Part shown: positions 10,701 to 18,936 of the stretch, piece by piece
Layout of the letters: every line of letters begins with the position of its first letter
How positions within the stretch are numbered: position 1 is the first letter of the stretch
Assembly: GCF_902706185.1 (NCBI RefSeq)
Contig: NZ_CACSJM010000042.1
Location: 1 to 39,985 of the forward strand
DNA: 39,985 nt
Direction: 5' to 3'
From: Roseomonas sp. 18066
Lineage (GTDB): Bacteria > Pseudomonadota > Alphaproteobacteria > Acetobacterales > Acetobacteraceae
Notes under the pieces: model-generated
Databases searched by the model: none
Seen by the model: only the letters and a program-made list of their open reading frames with translations
Told to the model about the DNA's origin: nothing
Translations under genes and position numbers: made by a program

Positions 10701-12521
10701 ATGGCTCAGGACGACACCCCCCAGGACCCGGCCGCCTTCCGCATGCCGGATCCCGCTCTGGTGTCGCGCACCATGGCCGATGTGGCGGAGCGCGGGCAGC
10801 GCATCGTCGCCGATTTCCTGAAGCGCCAGGGCAGCGAGGCGGAGGCGACCCCCGGCAGCCCCGACCCCAGCCATATCGGCAGCGCCTTCATGGAGATGAC
10901 GGCGCGGCTGATGGCCAATCCGGCGCGGCTGGTGCAGGCGCAGCTCGGCTTCTGGCAGGACTATCTGACGCTGTGGCAGAACACCGCCCGGCGCATGTGG
11001 GGCGATGGCGAGGTCAACCCGGTGATCGCCGAGGACCCGAAGGACCGCCGCTTCAAGGACGAGGCCTGGCGCGAGAACGAGGTTTTCGACTTTATCAAGC
11101 AGTCCTACCTGCTCTCGGCCCGCTACTTCACGAACGTCGCGCATGCGGCGGACGACCTGAAGCCGAAGACCGCCCAGAAGGTCGATTTCTACACCCGGCA
11201 ATTCGTCGACGCGATGAGCCCGTCCAACTTCCTGATGACCAATCCGGAAGTGCTGCGCCGCACCGCCGAGACCGGCGGCGAGAACCTGCTGCGCGGGTTG
11301 CAGAACCTGCTGTCGGACCTGGAGCGCGGCAAGGGCAAGCTGCGCATCCGCACCACCGACGAGAGCAAGTTCAAGATCGGCGAGAACATCGCCGTCTCGC
11401 CGGGCAAGGTTGTCTTCCAGAACGCGCTGATGCAGCTGATCCAGTACAGCCCGGCCACCGAGACGGTGCTGAAGCGGCCGCTGCTGATCGTGCCGCCCTG
11501 GATCAACAAGTTCTACATCCTCGACCTGCGCCCGAAGAACAGCTTTGTCCGTTGGGCGGTGGCCCAGGGGCATACGGTGTTCATGGTCTCCTGGGTCAAT
11601 CCGGACGAGACGCTGGCCCAGAAAAGCTTCGACGACTACATGACCGACGGCGTCTATGCCGCGCTGGACGCCATCCAGCAGGCGACCGGCGAAAAGGCCA
11701 TCAACGCCATCGGCTATTGCCTGGGCGGCACGCTGCTGGCGTCCACGCTGGCGCATATGGCGGCGAAGAAGGACACGCGGATCAAGTCGGCGACCTTCTT
11801 CACCACCATGGTCGACTTCGCCGAGGCCGGGGAGCTGTCGGTCTTCATCGACGAGGAGCAGCTGCAGTCGCTCGAGGACCGCATGCAGAAGCGCGGCTAC
11901 CTGGAGGGGCGGGAGATGGCCACCACCTTCAACATGCTGCGGGCCAACGACCTGATCTGGTCCTTCGTGGTGCAGAACTACCTGCTGGGGCAGGAGCCCT
12001 TCCCCTTCGACCTGCTCTACTGGAACGACGACAGCACCCGCATGCCGGCGGCGATGCACAGCTTCTACCTGCGCCGCATGTACCAGCAGAACGACCTGGT
12101 GAAGCCGGGCGCGGTGACGCTGGGCGGCGTGCCGCTGGACCTGACCAAGATCAAGGTGCCGGCCTATATCCTGTCGACCCGGGAAGACCATATCGCGCCC
12201 TGGAAGAGCACCTATCGCGCGACGCAGATCTACCAGGGGCCGGTGCGCTTCGTCCTGGCCGCCTCCGGCCATATCGCCGGCGTCGCCAATCCGCCGGAAT
12301 CGGGCAAGTACAGCCATTGGGTGGCCGAGAGCCAGCCGCCGGAGCCCGATGCCTGGTTCGCCGGCGCCACCGAGCTGGCCGGGTCCTGGTGGCCGGACTG
12401 GCACCGCTGGGCCTCGGCGCTGGACAAGGCGCAGGTGCCGGCGCGCATCCCCGGCAGCGGCGGGCTGCCGGCGCTGGAAGAAGCGCCCGGCAGCTATGTC
12501 AGGGTCATCGCCACGGATTGA
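10701..12521 (+). CDS. phaC: Class I poly(3-hydroxyalkanoate) synthase
   Basis: A 606-aa cytoplasmic enzyme that polymerises (R)-3-hydroxyacyl-CoA into PHA on granules. The alpha/beta-hydrolase domain has the lipase-like box GYCLGG (338-343) with nucleophile Cys340. The catalytic Asp496 is in STREDHIAPW, and His524 is in SGHIAGV. The N-terminal domain (FWQDYLTLWQNTARRMWG) is typical of class I synthases, and the length fits class I rather than the roughly 360-aa class III subunits. The ATG at 10701 has GGAGGA about 8 nt upstream. No phaA, phaB or phasin gene lies nearby, so the rest of the pathway is elsewhere. A strong hairpin follows the stop. Confidence 0.95.
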   Translation: MAQDDTPQDPAAFRMPDPALVSRTMADVAERGQRIVADFLKRQGSEAEATPGSPDPSHIGSAFMEMTARLMANPARLVQAQLGFWQDYLTLWQNTARRMWGDGEVNPVIAEDPKDRRFKDEAWRENEVFDFIKQSYLLSARYFTNVAHAADDLKPKTAQKVDFYTRQFVDAMSPSNFLMTNPEVLRRTAETGGENLLRGLQNLLSDLERGKGKLRIRTTDESKFKIGENIAVSPGKVVFQNALMQLIQYSPATETVLKRPLLIVPPWINKFYILDLRPKNSFVRWAVAQGHTVFMVSWVNPDETLAQKSFDDYMTDGVYAALDAIQQATGEKAINAIGYCLGGTLLASTLAHMAAKKDTRIKSATFFTTMVDFAEAGELSVFIDEEQLQSLEDRMQKRGYLEGREMATTFNMLRANDLIWSFVVQNYLLGQEPFPFDLLYWNDDSTRMPAAMHSFYLRRMYQQNDLVKPGAVTLGGVPLDLTKIKVPAYILSTREDHIAPWKSTYRATQIYQGPVRFVLAASGHIAGVANPPESGKYSHWVAESQPPEPDAWFAGATELAGSWWPDWHRWASALDKAQVPARIPGSGGLPALEEAPGSYVRVIATD

Positions 12522-12528
12522 TGTCTTG

Positions 12529-12559
12529 CGGGGGGAGCGGACGCTGTCCGCTCCCCCCG
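12529..12559. terminator. 14-bp stem hairpin between convergent phaC and the M20 gene
   Basis: CGGGGGGAGCGGAC pairs perfectly with its complement across a 3-nt GCT loop. It lies 7 bp after the phaC stop and 4 bp from the stop of the convergent M20 gene. There is no T-run on either side, so it may act as a bidirectional, weakly intrinsic terminator or an mRNA 3' end stabiliser. Confidence 0.65.
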
Positions 12560-12563
12560 TGGC

Positions 12564-13751
12564 TCAATCCTGCGGCGCCAGCTCCTGCTCGACCAGCGAG
12601 GCCCAGAAGGCGATGCCGGTCGGCAGCAGCCGGTCGTTGAAGTCGTACTTCACATGGTGGACGGGGAACTTCTTGTCGTCATCCACCTGGCCCAGCCGGA
12701 TGAAGCAGCCCGGCACCGTGTTGGCCATATAAGAAAAGTCCTCGCCGCCCATGGTCGGGTTGCGCTCGCGGATCAGCTGGTCCTCGCCGGACAGCGCCAC
12801 CGCGGCCAGGCGGGCGCGCTCGACCGGGGCGTCGCTGTTGACCACCGACGGATAGCCGCGCTCGTAGTCGATGACGATGCTGGCGCCATGCGCCTCGGCG
12901 GTCGCGGTCGCCACCTGGGTCAGCAGGCGCTGCATGGCGTCGCGGGTGGCGGGCTTCAGGGTGCGGATGGTGCCCTGGATGACGACCTCGTCGGGGATGA
13001 CGTTGCAGGCGGTGCCGCCATGGATGCTGCAGAGCGACAGCACCGCCGAATCCAGCGGGTCGACGCGGCGGGCGACGACGCTCTGCAGCGCCACGACCAC
13101 GTGGCTGGCGACCAGCACCGGGTCGATCGCCGCATGCGGCCGCGCGGCATGGCCGCCCAGGCCCTGGATGCGCATGGTCACGGTGTCGGCGGCGGCGTTG
13201 GTGATGCCGCGGGTGACGGTGAACTTGCCCAGCGGCATGGCGGAATCATTGTGGATGCCGAAGACGGCGTCGCAGGGGAAGCGGGTGAACAGGCCTTCCT
13301 CGACCATCACCCGGCCGCCACCGCCGGCTTCCTCGGCGGGCTGGAAGATGAAGTGGACGGTGCCGTCGAAGTCGCGGGTCTCGGCGAGGTAGCGGGCCGC
13401 GCCCAGCAGCATGGTGGTGTGGCCGTCATGGCCGCAGGCATGCATGACGCCAGGGGTCTGGCTGGCATAGCCGAGGCCGGTGGCCTCGGTCATCGGCAGG
13501 GCGTCCATGTCGGCGCGCAGGCCGATGGCGCGGGGGGCGTTGCCGCGGCCCTTGCCGCGCAGGGTGCCGACCAGGCCGGTGCCGGCGATGCCGCGGGTCA
13601 CCTCGATGCCCCAGCTCGCGAGCTTCTCGGCGACGAAGTCGCTGGTCTTGAATTCCTGGAAGGACAGCTCGGGATTGGCGTGCAGGTGGCGGCGCCATTC
13701 GGTCGCGTCGGTGGAGATGGTCTCGACGCGGTTGTCGTTTTCGCTCGGCAT
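12564..13751 (-). CDS. M20 family metal-dependent amidohydrolase (hippurate hydrolase type)
   Basis: A 395-aa di-metal peptidase/amidohydrolase of the M20D group. Motifs: RRHLHANPELSFQE near the N-terminus, GLRADMDALP, the metal site HACGHDGHTTML (104-115), FQPAEEAGGGG with the catalytic Glu pair, LGGHAARPHAAIDPV in the dimerisation domain, and TMGGEDFSYM near the C-terminus. The ATG at 13751 is preceded by a purine-poor leader. Likely substrates are N-acylated or otherwise amide-linked amino acids, but the exact one cannot be read from sequence. A second M20D gene at 29227 is a clear paralog with the same motifs. The genes ending at 12521 and 12564 converge. Confidence 0.9.
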   Translation of the reverse strand: MPSENDNRVETISTDATEWRRHLHANPELSFQEFKTSDFVAEKLASWGIEVTRGIAGTGLVGTLRGKGRGNAPRAIGLRADMDALPMTEATGLGYASQTPGVMHACGHDGHTTMLLGAARYLAETRDFDGTVHFIFQPAEEAGGGGRVMVEEGLFTRFPCDAVFGIHNDSAMPLGKFTVTRGITNAAADTVTMRIQGLGGHAARPHAAIDPVLVASHVVVALQSVVARRVDPLDSAVLSLCSIHGGTACNVIPDEVVIQGTIRTLKPATRDAMQRLLTQVATATAEAHGASIVIDYERGYPSVVNSDAPVERARLAAVALSGEDQLIRERNPTMGGEDFSYMANTVPGCFIRLGQVDDDKKFPVHHVKYDFNDRLLPTGIAFWASLVEQELAPQD

Positions 13752-13835
13752 TGCGGCTGGTCCAGCTTTGTGGTGCCGGGAGCCTGTCCCTGTTGGGTTG
13801 CTTGGGCAACCTGTCCGGGTCGATTTTATGAAGGC

Positions 13836-13867
13836 GGGGTCCGGGGGGATACTATCCCCCCGGCCTT
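13836..13867. repeat. Intergenic hairpin repeat, copy 1 (GGGGTCCGGGG family)
   Basis: GGGGTCCGGGGGGATA, then the complementary arm TATCCCCCCGG, then CCTT. Two further copies sit at 26106 and 33323. Here it lies between the DEAD-box gene and the M20 gene, where it can end helicase transcription. Confidence 0.7.
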
Positions 13868-13879
13868 CGCTTGCTTTGC

Positions 13880-15181
13880 TTAGCGCGCCGCCATCGGCCG
13901 ACGACGCGGCCCATCACCACCGCCGGCGCCCGCCGCCATCGGCGTGCGCGGACCGCCGCTGCGCGGCGCGCCCCCGGGGGCGCCACCGGGACGGCGGCCA
14001 CGCGGCTTCGGCTTGGCCTTCGGCACCACGGACGCGGCCTCGGCGCGGCCGGCGTCGCTGCGGCGGTCCTCGGCCGGGATGCGCATGGCGATCAGCTTCT
14101 CCACCGCCTTCAGCTTCGCGACCTCGTCCGGCGCGCAGAAGGTGATGGCCTCGCCCGAGGCGCCGGCGCGGGCGGTGCGGCCGATGCGGTGGACATAGGC
14201 CTCGGGGGTGTCGGGCAGGTCGAACTGGAAGACATGCGTCACGCCGTCGACGTCGATGCCGCGGCTGGCGATGTCGGTCGCCACCAGGATCGGCGCGCGG
14301 CCGGTGCGGAACTCGGACAGGGCGCGCTCGCGCTGGCCCTGGCTGCGGTCGCCATGGATGGCGTGGGCGTTGATGCCCTCGGTGTTCAGGTGCTTCACCA
14401 CGCGGTCGGCGCCGTGCTTGGTGCGGGCGAAGACCAGGGCGCGGCCGATGCTGGGCTGGCGCAGCAGCTCGGTCAGCAGGATGCGCTTCTGGCTGGCATC
14501 GATGTGGATCAGCTTCTGCTCGACGCGCTCGGCGGTGGAGGCCACCGGGGTCACCGAGACCCGCGCCGGCTCCTTCAGCATCTCGTTGGCGATCTTGGCG
14601 ATCTCGGCCGGCATGGTGGCGCTGAAGAACAGCGTCTGCCGGTTCTTCGACATCATGCCGGTCAGCTTGCGGATCGCCGGCCAGAAGCCGCGGTCCAGCA
14701 TCTGGTCGGCCTCGTCGAGCACCAGCACCTCGACGCCCTGCAGGCGGCAGGCGCCATGCTGGACATGGTCGAGCAGCCGGCCCGGGGTGGCCACCAGGAT
14801 GTCGACGCCACGGGCCAGGTCGCGGATCTGCGGCTTGGCGCCGACGCCGCCGAAGACGACGGTCGAGGTCAGGCCGAGGAAGCGGCCGTAGCTGCGGACG
14901 TTCTCGTGGATCTGCGAGGCGAGCTCGCGCGTCGGCGACAGGATCAGGGCGCGGCAGCCGCCACGCGGGGCCGGCGCCTTGCGGTCGGCCAGGTGATGCA
15001 GCAGCGGCAGGGCGAAGGCGGCGGTCTTGCCGGTGCCGGTCTGGGCGATGCCCAGCAGGTCGCGGCCCTGCAGCACCAGCGGGATCGCCTCGGCCTGGAT
15101 CGGGGTGGGGGTGGTGTAGCCCTCGGCCACCAGGGCGCGCAGCAGGGGTTCGGCCAGGCCGAGGGAAGCGAAGTCGGTCAT
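13880..15181 (-). CDS. DEAD-box RNA helicase, RhlE-like
   Basis: A 433-aa ATP-dependent RNA helicase. Visible motifs: the Q-motif region TTPTPIQAEAIP, motif I AQTGTGKT (46-53), Ia PTRELA, ATPGR, motif II DEAD (156-159), motif III SAT (187-189), ATDIASRGIDVDG and motif VI HRIGRTARAG (331-340). The C-terminal tail after 375 is basic and rich in Arg, Gly and Pro (PKAKPKPRGRRPGGAPGGAP), a typical RNA-binding extension. I choose the ATG at 15181 (MTDFASLGLAEPLLRAL); an upstream ATG at 15205 would add eight residues. The likely role is ribosome assembly or mRNA turnover, as for RhlE. No neighbour specifies it further. Confidence 0.9.
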   Translation of the reverse strand: MTDFASLGLAEPLLRALVAEGYTTPTPIQAEAIPLVLQGRDLLGIAQTGTGKTAAFALPLLHHLADRKAPAPRGGCRALILSPTRELASQIHENVRSYGRFLGLTSTVVFGGVGAKPQIRDLARGVDILVATPGRLLDHVQHGACRLQGVEVLVLDEADQMLDRGFWPAIRKLTGMMSKNRQTLFFSATMPAEIAKIANEMLKEPARVSVTPVASTAERVEQKLIHIDASQKRILLTELLRQPSIGRALVFARTKHGADRVVKHLNTEGINAHAIHGDRSQGQRERALSEFRTGRAPILVATDIASRGIDVDGVTHVFQFDLPDTPEAYVHRIGRTARAGASGEAITFCAPDEVAKLKAVEKLIAMRIPAEDRRSDAGRAEAASVVPKAKPKPRGRRPGGAPGGAPRSGGPRTPMAAGAGGGDGPRRRPMAAR

Positions 15182-15449
15182 CGAGACATCCAGAATCGGG
15201 CGCATGCCTGAGGCCGCGCCGGGGGCGGGTCAGGACGCCCCGCGTGGATGGGTCGTACCGAGGGAGAGTTCCGGGGGCGTAAAGCCCGGGGCCCTGGCCT
15301 GGGCGGCCGCTTGAAGAGCGAGCCTACCGTTCACGCGACCAAAGCGCGCCGGAATCACCCTGGATCAGATCCATCACGATGCCGACGGCGCTCATATGCG
15401 CGTCCGCCCCGCATTCCGCAAGTGCGAAGAGGGGTCGAGCCCCGCGGCG

Positions 15450-16604
15450 TCAGCGCACCCGCAGCGCGAAAAGCGCGGCGAAGGCGGCCAGGCACAGGGC
15501 GATGATGGCGGTCAGCGCGGCCAGGGCGCCGGCCCCCTCCAGCAGCAGGCCGAAGGCCAGGGGCGCGCCGGCCTGCAGCAGCCGCGCCGGGGCGGAGAGC
15601 AGCCCCTGGCGCTGGCCGAAGCCCACCGGGCCGAAGACCGCCAGCGGCAGGGTGCCGCGGGCGATGGTGTGCAGCCCGTTGCCGGCGCCATAGAGCAGGG
15701 TGAAGGCGACCGCCGCCGGCCCGCCCAGGACGATCAGCGCCACGGTCCCGAGCCCCTGCGCCACGCAGGCGAAGCGCGAGGTCCAGAGCGGGTGCAGGTT
15801 GCCGAGCAGCCCGAATTGCAGCAGCCGCGCCCCCACCTGGGCCGGGCCGGTCAGCGCCGCGGCCAGCAGCGCCAGCTCCGGCGAGGCGCCGGCCGCGGCC
15901 AGCAGCGCCGGCTGGTGCGCGGCGATGGCGGCGGTGACGATGCCGGTGGCGGCGAAGACGAAGCCGATGACCCACATGGCATGCGGGGCCGCCGCCGCCG
16001 CCTCGCCCGCCGCGGCCGATTTCGGCGCCGGCGGCGGGGCGGGCGGCACCAGCAGCCGGTTCAGCGGCAGGCCCAGCAGCAGTTGCAGCCCGGCCCAGGC
16101 CAGGCAGGCGCCGCGCCAGCCGATCTCGGCCTCGAGGAAGGTGGTCAGCGGCCAGCCGATGGTGGAGGCGAAGCCGGCGAAGAGCGTCACCCCGGTGATC
16201 GGCCCCTTGGCCAGGGCGCCATAGAGGCCGGCCAGCGTGGCGAAGGCCGCGTCATACAGCCCCATCGCCATGGCCACGCCCAGCACCAGCCAGCCGGCGC
16301 CCATCCAGGCCTGGCTTTGCGCCGTGCCGATCAGGACCAGGCCGGCGGCGAAGACCAGGTTGGACAGCGCCAGCACCGGCCGGCCGCCGCGGCGGTCGAT
16401 CGCGCGCCCGACCACCGGCCCGAGCAGCGCCGTCAGCAGCAGCGCGCCGGAGAACCAGGCATAGATGGTGGAGCTGGACAGGCCGAGCTCGGCCGCCATC
16501 GGCCGGGCCAGGATCGCCGGCAGGTAATAGGAGGACGCCCAGGCCAGCGTCTGGGCGATGCCCAGCGCGGTGACCGTGGTGGCTTTCTGGCGATCCTGGA
16601 ACAT
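15450..16604 (-). CDS. MFS transporter
   Basis: A 384-aa inner-membrane protein with about 12 hydrophobic segments in two halves, separated by a Pro/Ala-rich loop near residue 195-215 (LLVPPAPPPAPKSAAAGEAA). The MFS loop 2-3 signature is visible as GRAIDRRGGRPVL. The start (MFQDRQKATTVTALGIAQTL) puts the first membrane span at about 10-32, where SSYYLPAILARPMA resembles small MFS permeases of the YbfB or CynX type. The substrate cannot be told. It stands alone between the helicase gene and hsp20, on the same strand. Confidence 0.85.
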   Translation of the reverse strand: MFQDRQKATTVTALGIAQTLAWASSYYLPAILARPMAAELGLSSSTIYAWFSGALLLTALLGPVVGRAIDRRGGRPVLALSNLVFAAGLVLIGTAQSQAWMGAGWLVLGVAMAMGLYDAAFATLAGLYGALAKGPITGVTLFAGFASTIGWPLTTFLEAEIGWRGACLAWAGLQLLLGLPLNRLLVPPAPPPAPKSAAAGEAAAAAPHAMWVIGFVFAATGIVTAAIAAHQPALLAAAGASPELALLAAALTGPAQVGARLLQFGLLGNLHPLWTSRFACVAQGLGTVALIVLGGPAAVAFTLLYGAGNGLHTIARGTLPLAVFGPVGFGQRQGLLSAPARLLQAGAPLAFGLLLEGAGALAALTAIIALCLAAFAALFALRVR

Positions 16605-16691
16605 GAAGGCGGGGCAGTCCGGGGCAGGAAGGCCACCAGCTTCCGGCGCCGCACCGCGCCCCGCAACCCCCTGCCCGCTACGGCCGCACGC

Positions 16692-16722
16692 AAAAACGGC
16701 CGGGGTGTCGCCACCCCGGCCG
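16692..16722 (-). terminator. Rho-independent terminator after hsp20
   Basis: An 11-bp perfect stem (CGGCCGGGGTG and complement, 4-nt loop) followed on the minus strand by TTTTT. It lies 28 bp past the hsp20 stop codon. Confidence 0.85.
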
Positions 16723-16749
16723 CATCATCCAGACAAATCCCGGCCGAGG

Positions 16750-17226
16750 TTACGCGGCCAGCGGCTGCTGGCTGTCGCCCTCGATCACCGGCTGGCGCGG
16801 CGCCGTCGTCGCGATCTCGATGCGGCGGGGCTTCAGCGCCTCGGGCACCTCGCGCTTCAGCGCCACATGCAGCAGGCCATTGGCGAGGTCCGCGCCCTGC
16901 ACCTGGATATGGTCGGCGAGCACGAAGCGGCGCTCGAAGGCGCGGCCGGCGATGCCGCGATAGAGGAAGCGGCGATCCTGGCCCTCGGCCGGCGCAGCCT
17001 TGCCGGTCACCACCAGGACATTGTCCTGGGCATTGATCTCGAGATCCCCCGGGCCGAAGCCGGCGACCGCCATGGTCAGAACATAGGCGTCCTCGGCGGT
17101 GCGCTCGATATTGTAGGGGGGATAGGCATTGCTGTCCGCGGTGTTGCGCGCCTGGTCGAGCAGGCGGGTCAGCCGGTCGAAGCCGATGGCGGTGCGGAAC
17201 AGCGGGGCGGTGTCGAAGCTGGTCAT
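16750..17226 (-). CDS. Small heat-shock protein, Hsp20/IbpA type
   Basis: A 158-aa ATP-independent holdase. The N-terminus (MTSFDTAPLFRTAIGFDRLT) is the IbpA-like start, and AYPPYNIERTAEDAYVLTMA opens the alpha-crystallin domain. Strand motifs ENVLVVTGKA-like (DNVLVVTGKA) and GIAGRAFERRFVLADHIQV follow, with ADLANGLLHVALKREVPEAL as the last strands. The C-terminal RRIEI carries the I-x-I anchor. ATG 17226 has GAGGAG 8 nt upstream. The 5' leader holds a ROSE-like hairpin masking that site, so translation is probably heat-controlled. A terminator follows the gene. Confidence 0.92.
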   Translation of the reverse strand: MTSFDTAPLFRTAIGFDRLTRLLDQARNTADSNAYPPYNIERTAEDAYVLTMAVAGFGPGDLEINAQDNVLVVTGKAAPAEGQDRRFLYRGIAGRAFERRFVLADHIQVQGADLANGLLHVALKREVPEALKPRRIEIATTAPRQPVIEGDSQQPLAA

Positions 17227-17254
17227 GGGGACACTCCTCAAAAGCAAGGGTCCG
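17227..17254 (-). promoter_or_regulatory. ROSE-like RNA thermometer hairpin of hsp20
   Basis: On the minus strand the leader reads GGACCCUUGCUUUUGAGGAG then UGUCC and CC before the ATG. GGAC pairs with GUCC. Inside, UUGCU faces AGGAG with a G opposite G mismatch in the middle, which is the hallmark of ROSE elements, where U-Y-GCU pairs with the Shine-Dalgarno. Only this last hairpin was examined; the upstream ROSE stems were not resolved. Confidence 0.65.
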
Positions 17255-17361
17255 TTGCGTGGCGATCCCGGCTGGAACGGGCCCCCGATCGGGCAGCCCA
17301 AGGCCTGGTGGATCACGCCGGCGGCCCCGCTACCGGGCGCCGCTGACACAGCTCCAAATGG

Positions 17362-17404
17362 AAAACGCCGCCCCCCGCTTCAAGCGAGGGACGGCGTTTT
17401 TTTT
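17362..17404 (-). terminator. Long-stem terminator after rpmE
   Basis: AAAACGCCG and CCCCCCGCTT pair with AAGCGAGGG and CGGCGTTTT (one interior mismatch), with T-runs on both strands. On the minus strand it follows rpmE by about 45 bp. On the plus strand the T-run is 8 nt, so it would also stop readthrough from that side. Confidence 0.75.
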
Positions 17405-17447
17405 CGGCAGCATCCCGCGCCAGGGGCGCAGGGGGCGGCCCGCAGGC

Positions 17448-17675
17448 TCAGGCCTTGCGGGCGCCGATGCCGGCGAAGCGCTTGTTGAACTTGGCGATCT
17501 GGCCGCCGGTGTCCATCACGCGCTGCACGCCGGTCCAGGCCGGGTGGGACTTCGGGTCGATGTCCAGACGCAGCGTATCACCAGCCTTGCCCATGCAGGA
17601 CTTCGTCTTGAACGTCGTCCCATCGGTCATGATGATGTTGATCTCGTGGTATTCGGGATGAATGTTGGGCTTCAT
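17448..17675 (-). CDS. rpmE: 50S ribosomal protein L31 (zinc-free form)
   Basis: A 75-aa ribosomal large-subunit protein. MKPNIHPEYHEINIIMTDGT is the typical N-terminus and HPAWTG lies in the C-terminal half, followed by a basic tail (KFNKRFAGIGARKA). The zinc-binding Cys ribbon of C+ L31 proteins is absent; only Cys27 is present, which is the usual alphaproteobacterial form. The upstream frame runs to 17807, but the ATG at 17675 has a GAGAAG element and the family length. It diverges from pdxY. Confidence 0.95.
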   Translation of the reverse strand: MKPNIHPEYHEINIIMTDGTTFKTKSCMGKAGDTLRLDIDPKSHPAWTGVQRVMDTGGQIAKFNKRFAGIGARKA

Positions 17676-17853
17676 GGCGATTGCTTCTCTGTCTGGTGCA
17701 GCCGATGCCGACCGGCCGCGCGGAAGCGCCGCTTCTACAGGCGCCACGGCCCTGGTGCAACTGAATCCAGGGCCTTCGCGCCGCCCCCGGATTGACCATC
17801 CCCCCACCCAATCCTAGAGCCTTGTGCACCGCCCCGCTGAGGAAGATCGGTGC

Positions 17854-18714
17854 ATGAATATCCTGTCCATCCAGTCCTGGGTCGCCTACGGCCATGTCGG
17901 CAATGCCTCGGCGGTGTTCCCGCTGCAGCGGCTGGGGGCCGAGGTCTGGGCGGTCAACACCGTCCAGTTCTCCAACCACACCGGCTATGGCAGCTGGCGC
18001 GGCCAGGTCTTCGGGGCCGACCTGGTCAGCGACCTGGTGCAGGGAATCGAGGATCGCGGCGCCCTGCCCCGCTGTGACGCCACCCTGTCCGGCTACATGG
18101 GCGACGCTGGCATCGGCGAGGCGGTGCTGGACGCCAGCGCCCGGGTGAAGGCCGCCAACCCGAAGGCGCTGTATTGCTGCGACCCGGTGATCGGCGATGT
18201 CGGCCGCGGCGTCTTCGTCCGCCCCGGCATCCCGGAATTCATGCGTGACCGCGCCATCCCGGCCGCCGACATCATTACGCCGAACCAGTTCGAGCTGGAA
18301 TGGATGACCGGCCAGCCGGTGACGACGCTGGCCGAGGCGAAGGCCGCCGCCCGCGCCCTGCAGGCCCGCATGGCGCCGGGCGGGCCGCGCTGCGTGTTGA
18401 TCACCTCGCTGAAGGTGGCCGAGACCCCGGACGACCAGATCGAGATGCTGGCCGCCGAGGGCGACCAGTTCCACCGCATCCGCACGCCGATGCTGCCGCT
18501 GTCGGTGAACGGCGCCGGCGACGCCATCGCCGCGCTGTTCCTGTTCCACCGGCTGAAGACCGGCTCGGCCAGCGCCGCGCTGGGGGCGGCCGCGTCGTCG
18601 ATCTACGGCCTGCTGCGCCGGACGTCGGAAGCCTCGTCGCGGGAAATCCTCACCGTGGCGGCGCAGGACGAATTCGTGTCGCCGTCGCGGGTTTTCGTTC
18701 CGGAAGTTTGCTGA
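17854..18714 (+). CDS. pdxY: Pyridoxal kinase
   Basis: A 286-aa kinase of the PdxK/PdxY (ribokinase-like) family that phosphorylates pyridoxal in the B6 salvage pathway. Motifs: the N-terminal MNILSIQSWVAYGHVGN, NTVQFSNHTGYG in the pyridoxal pocket, CDPVIGD (109-115), ADIITPNQFELEWMTG, and the anion hole/catalytic box NGAGDAIAA with base Asp223. The ATG at 17854 has a GAGGAAG about 10 nt upstream. A GTG-free longer frame from 17824 lacks a ribosome site. The gene supplies PLP used by enzymes such as the aminotransferase at 8518, but there is no operon link. Confidence 0.93.
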   Translation: MNILSIQSWVAYGHVGNASAVFPLQRLGAEVWAVNTVQFSNHTGYGSWRGQVFGADLVSDLVQGIEDRGALPRCDATLSGYMGDAGIGEAVLDASARVKAANPKALYCCDPVIGDVGRGVFVRPGIPEFMRDRAIPAADIITPNQFELEWMTGQPVTTLAEAKAAARALQARMAPGGPRCVLITSLKVAETPDDQIEMLAAEGDQFHRIRTPMLPLSVNGAGDAIAALFLFHRLKTGSASAALGAAASSIYGLLRRTSEASSREILTVAAQDEFVSPSRVFVPEVC

Positions 18715-18731
18715 ATTTCTTTCGGACTGCC

Positions 18732-18747
18732 GTCTCCACGTGGAGAC
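18732..18747. repeat. 16-bp perfect palindrome GTCTCCACGTGGAGAC
   Basis: A perfect dyad 17 bp after the pdxY stop. With no loop bases and no T-run it is more like a protein-binding dyad than a terminator, though it could form a short cruciform. Confidence 0.75.
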
Positions 18748-18887
18748 AGTACGTGAAACGGCCCGGCAGCAGCGCGACCTGTCAGCGAGCGCTGATTGTA
18801 TGAATCTGCGTCCCGCCGTGACGCCCTGGTGTGGATCCCGCTGACGCGTAGGTCACCCCATGGCCGGTGATAAAAAAAGATGATGGG

Positions 18888-18907
18888 CTCGGACGTATAC
18901 GTCCGAG
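18888..18907. repeat. 20-bp perfect palindrome CTCGGACGTATACGTCCGAG
   Basis: A perfect dyad in the convergent gap between pdxY and the membrane-protein gene. It is followed at once by the hairpin at 18908. Confidence 0.8.
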
Positions 18908-18931
18908 GGGGGAAGAATTCATTCTTCCCCC
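18908..18931. terminator. Hairpin after the 133-aa membrane-protein gene
   Basis: A 10-bp perfect stem (GGGGGAAGAA and complement) with a 4-nt loop, 5 bp past the minus-strand stop at 18937. There is no T-run on the minus side. It is a likely 3' end of the transcript, similar in style to the hairpin at 24241. Confidence 0.55.
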
Positions 18932-18936
18932 AACCT

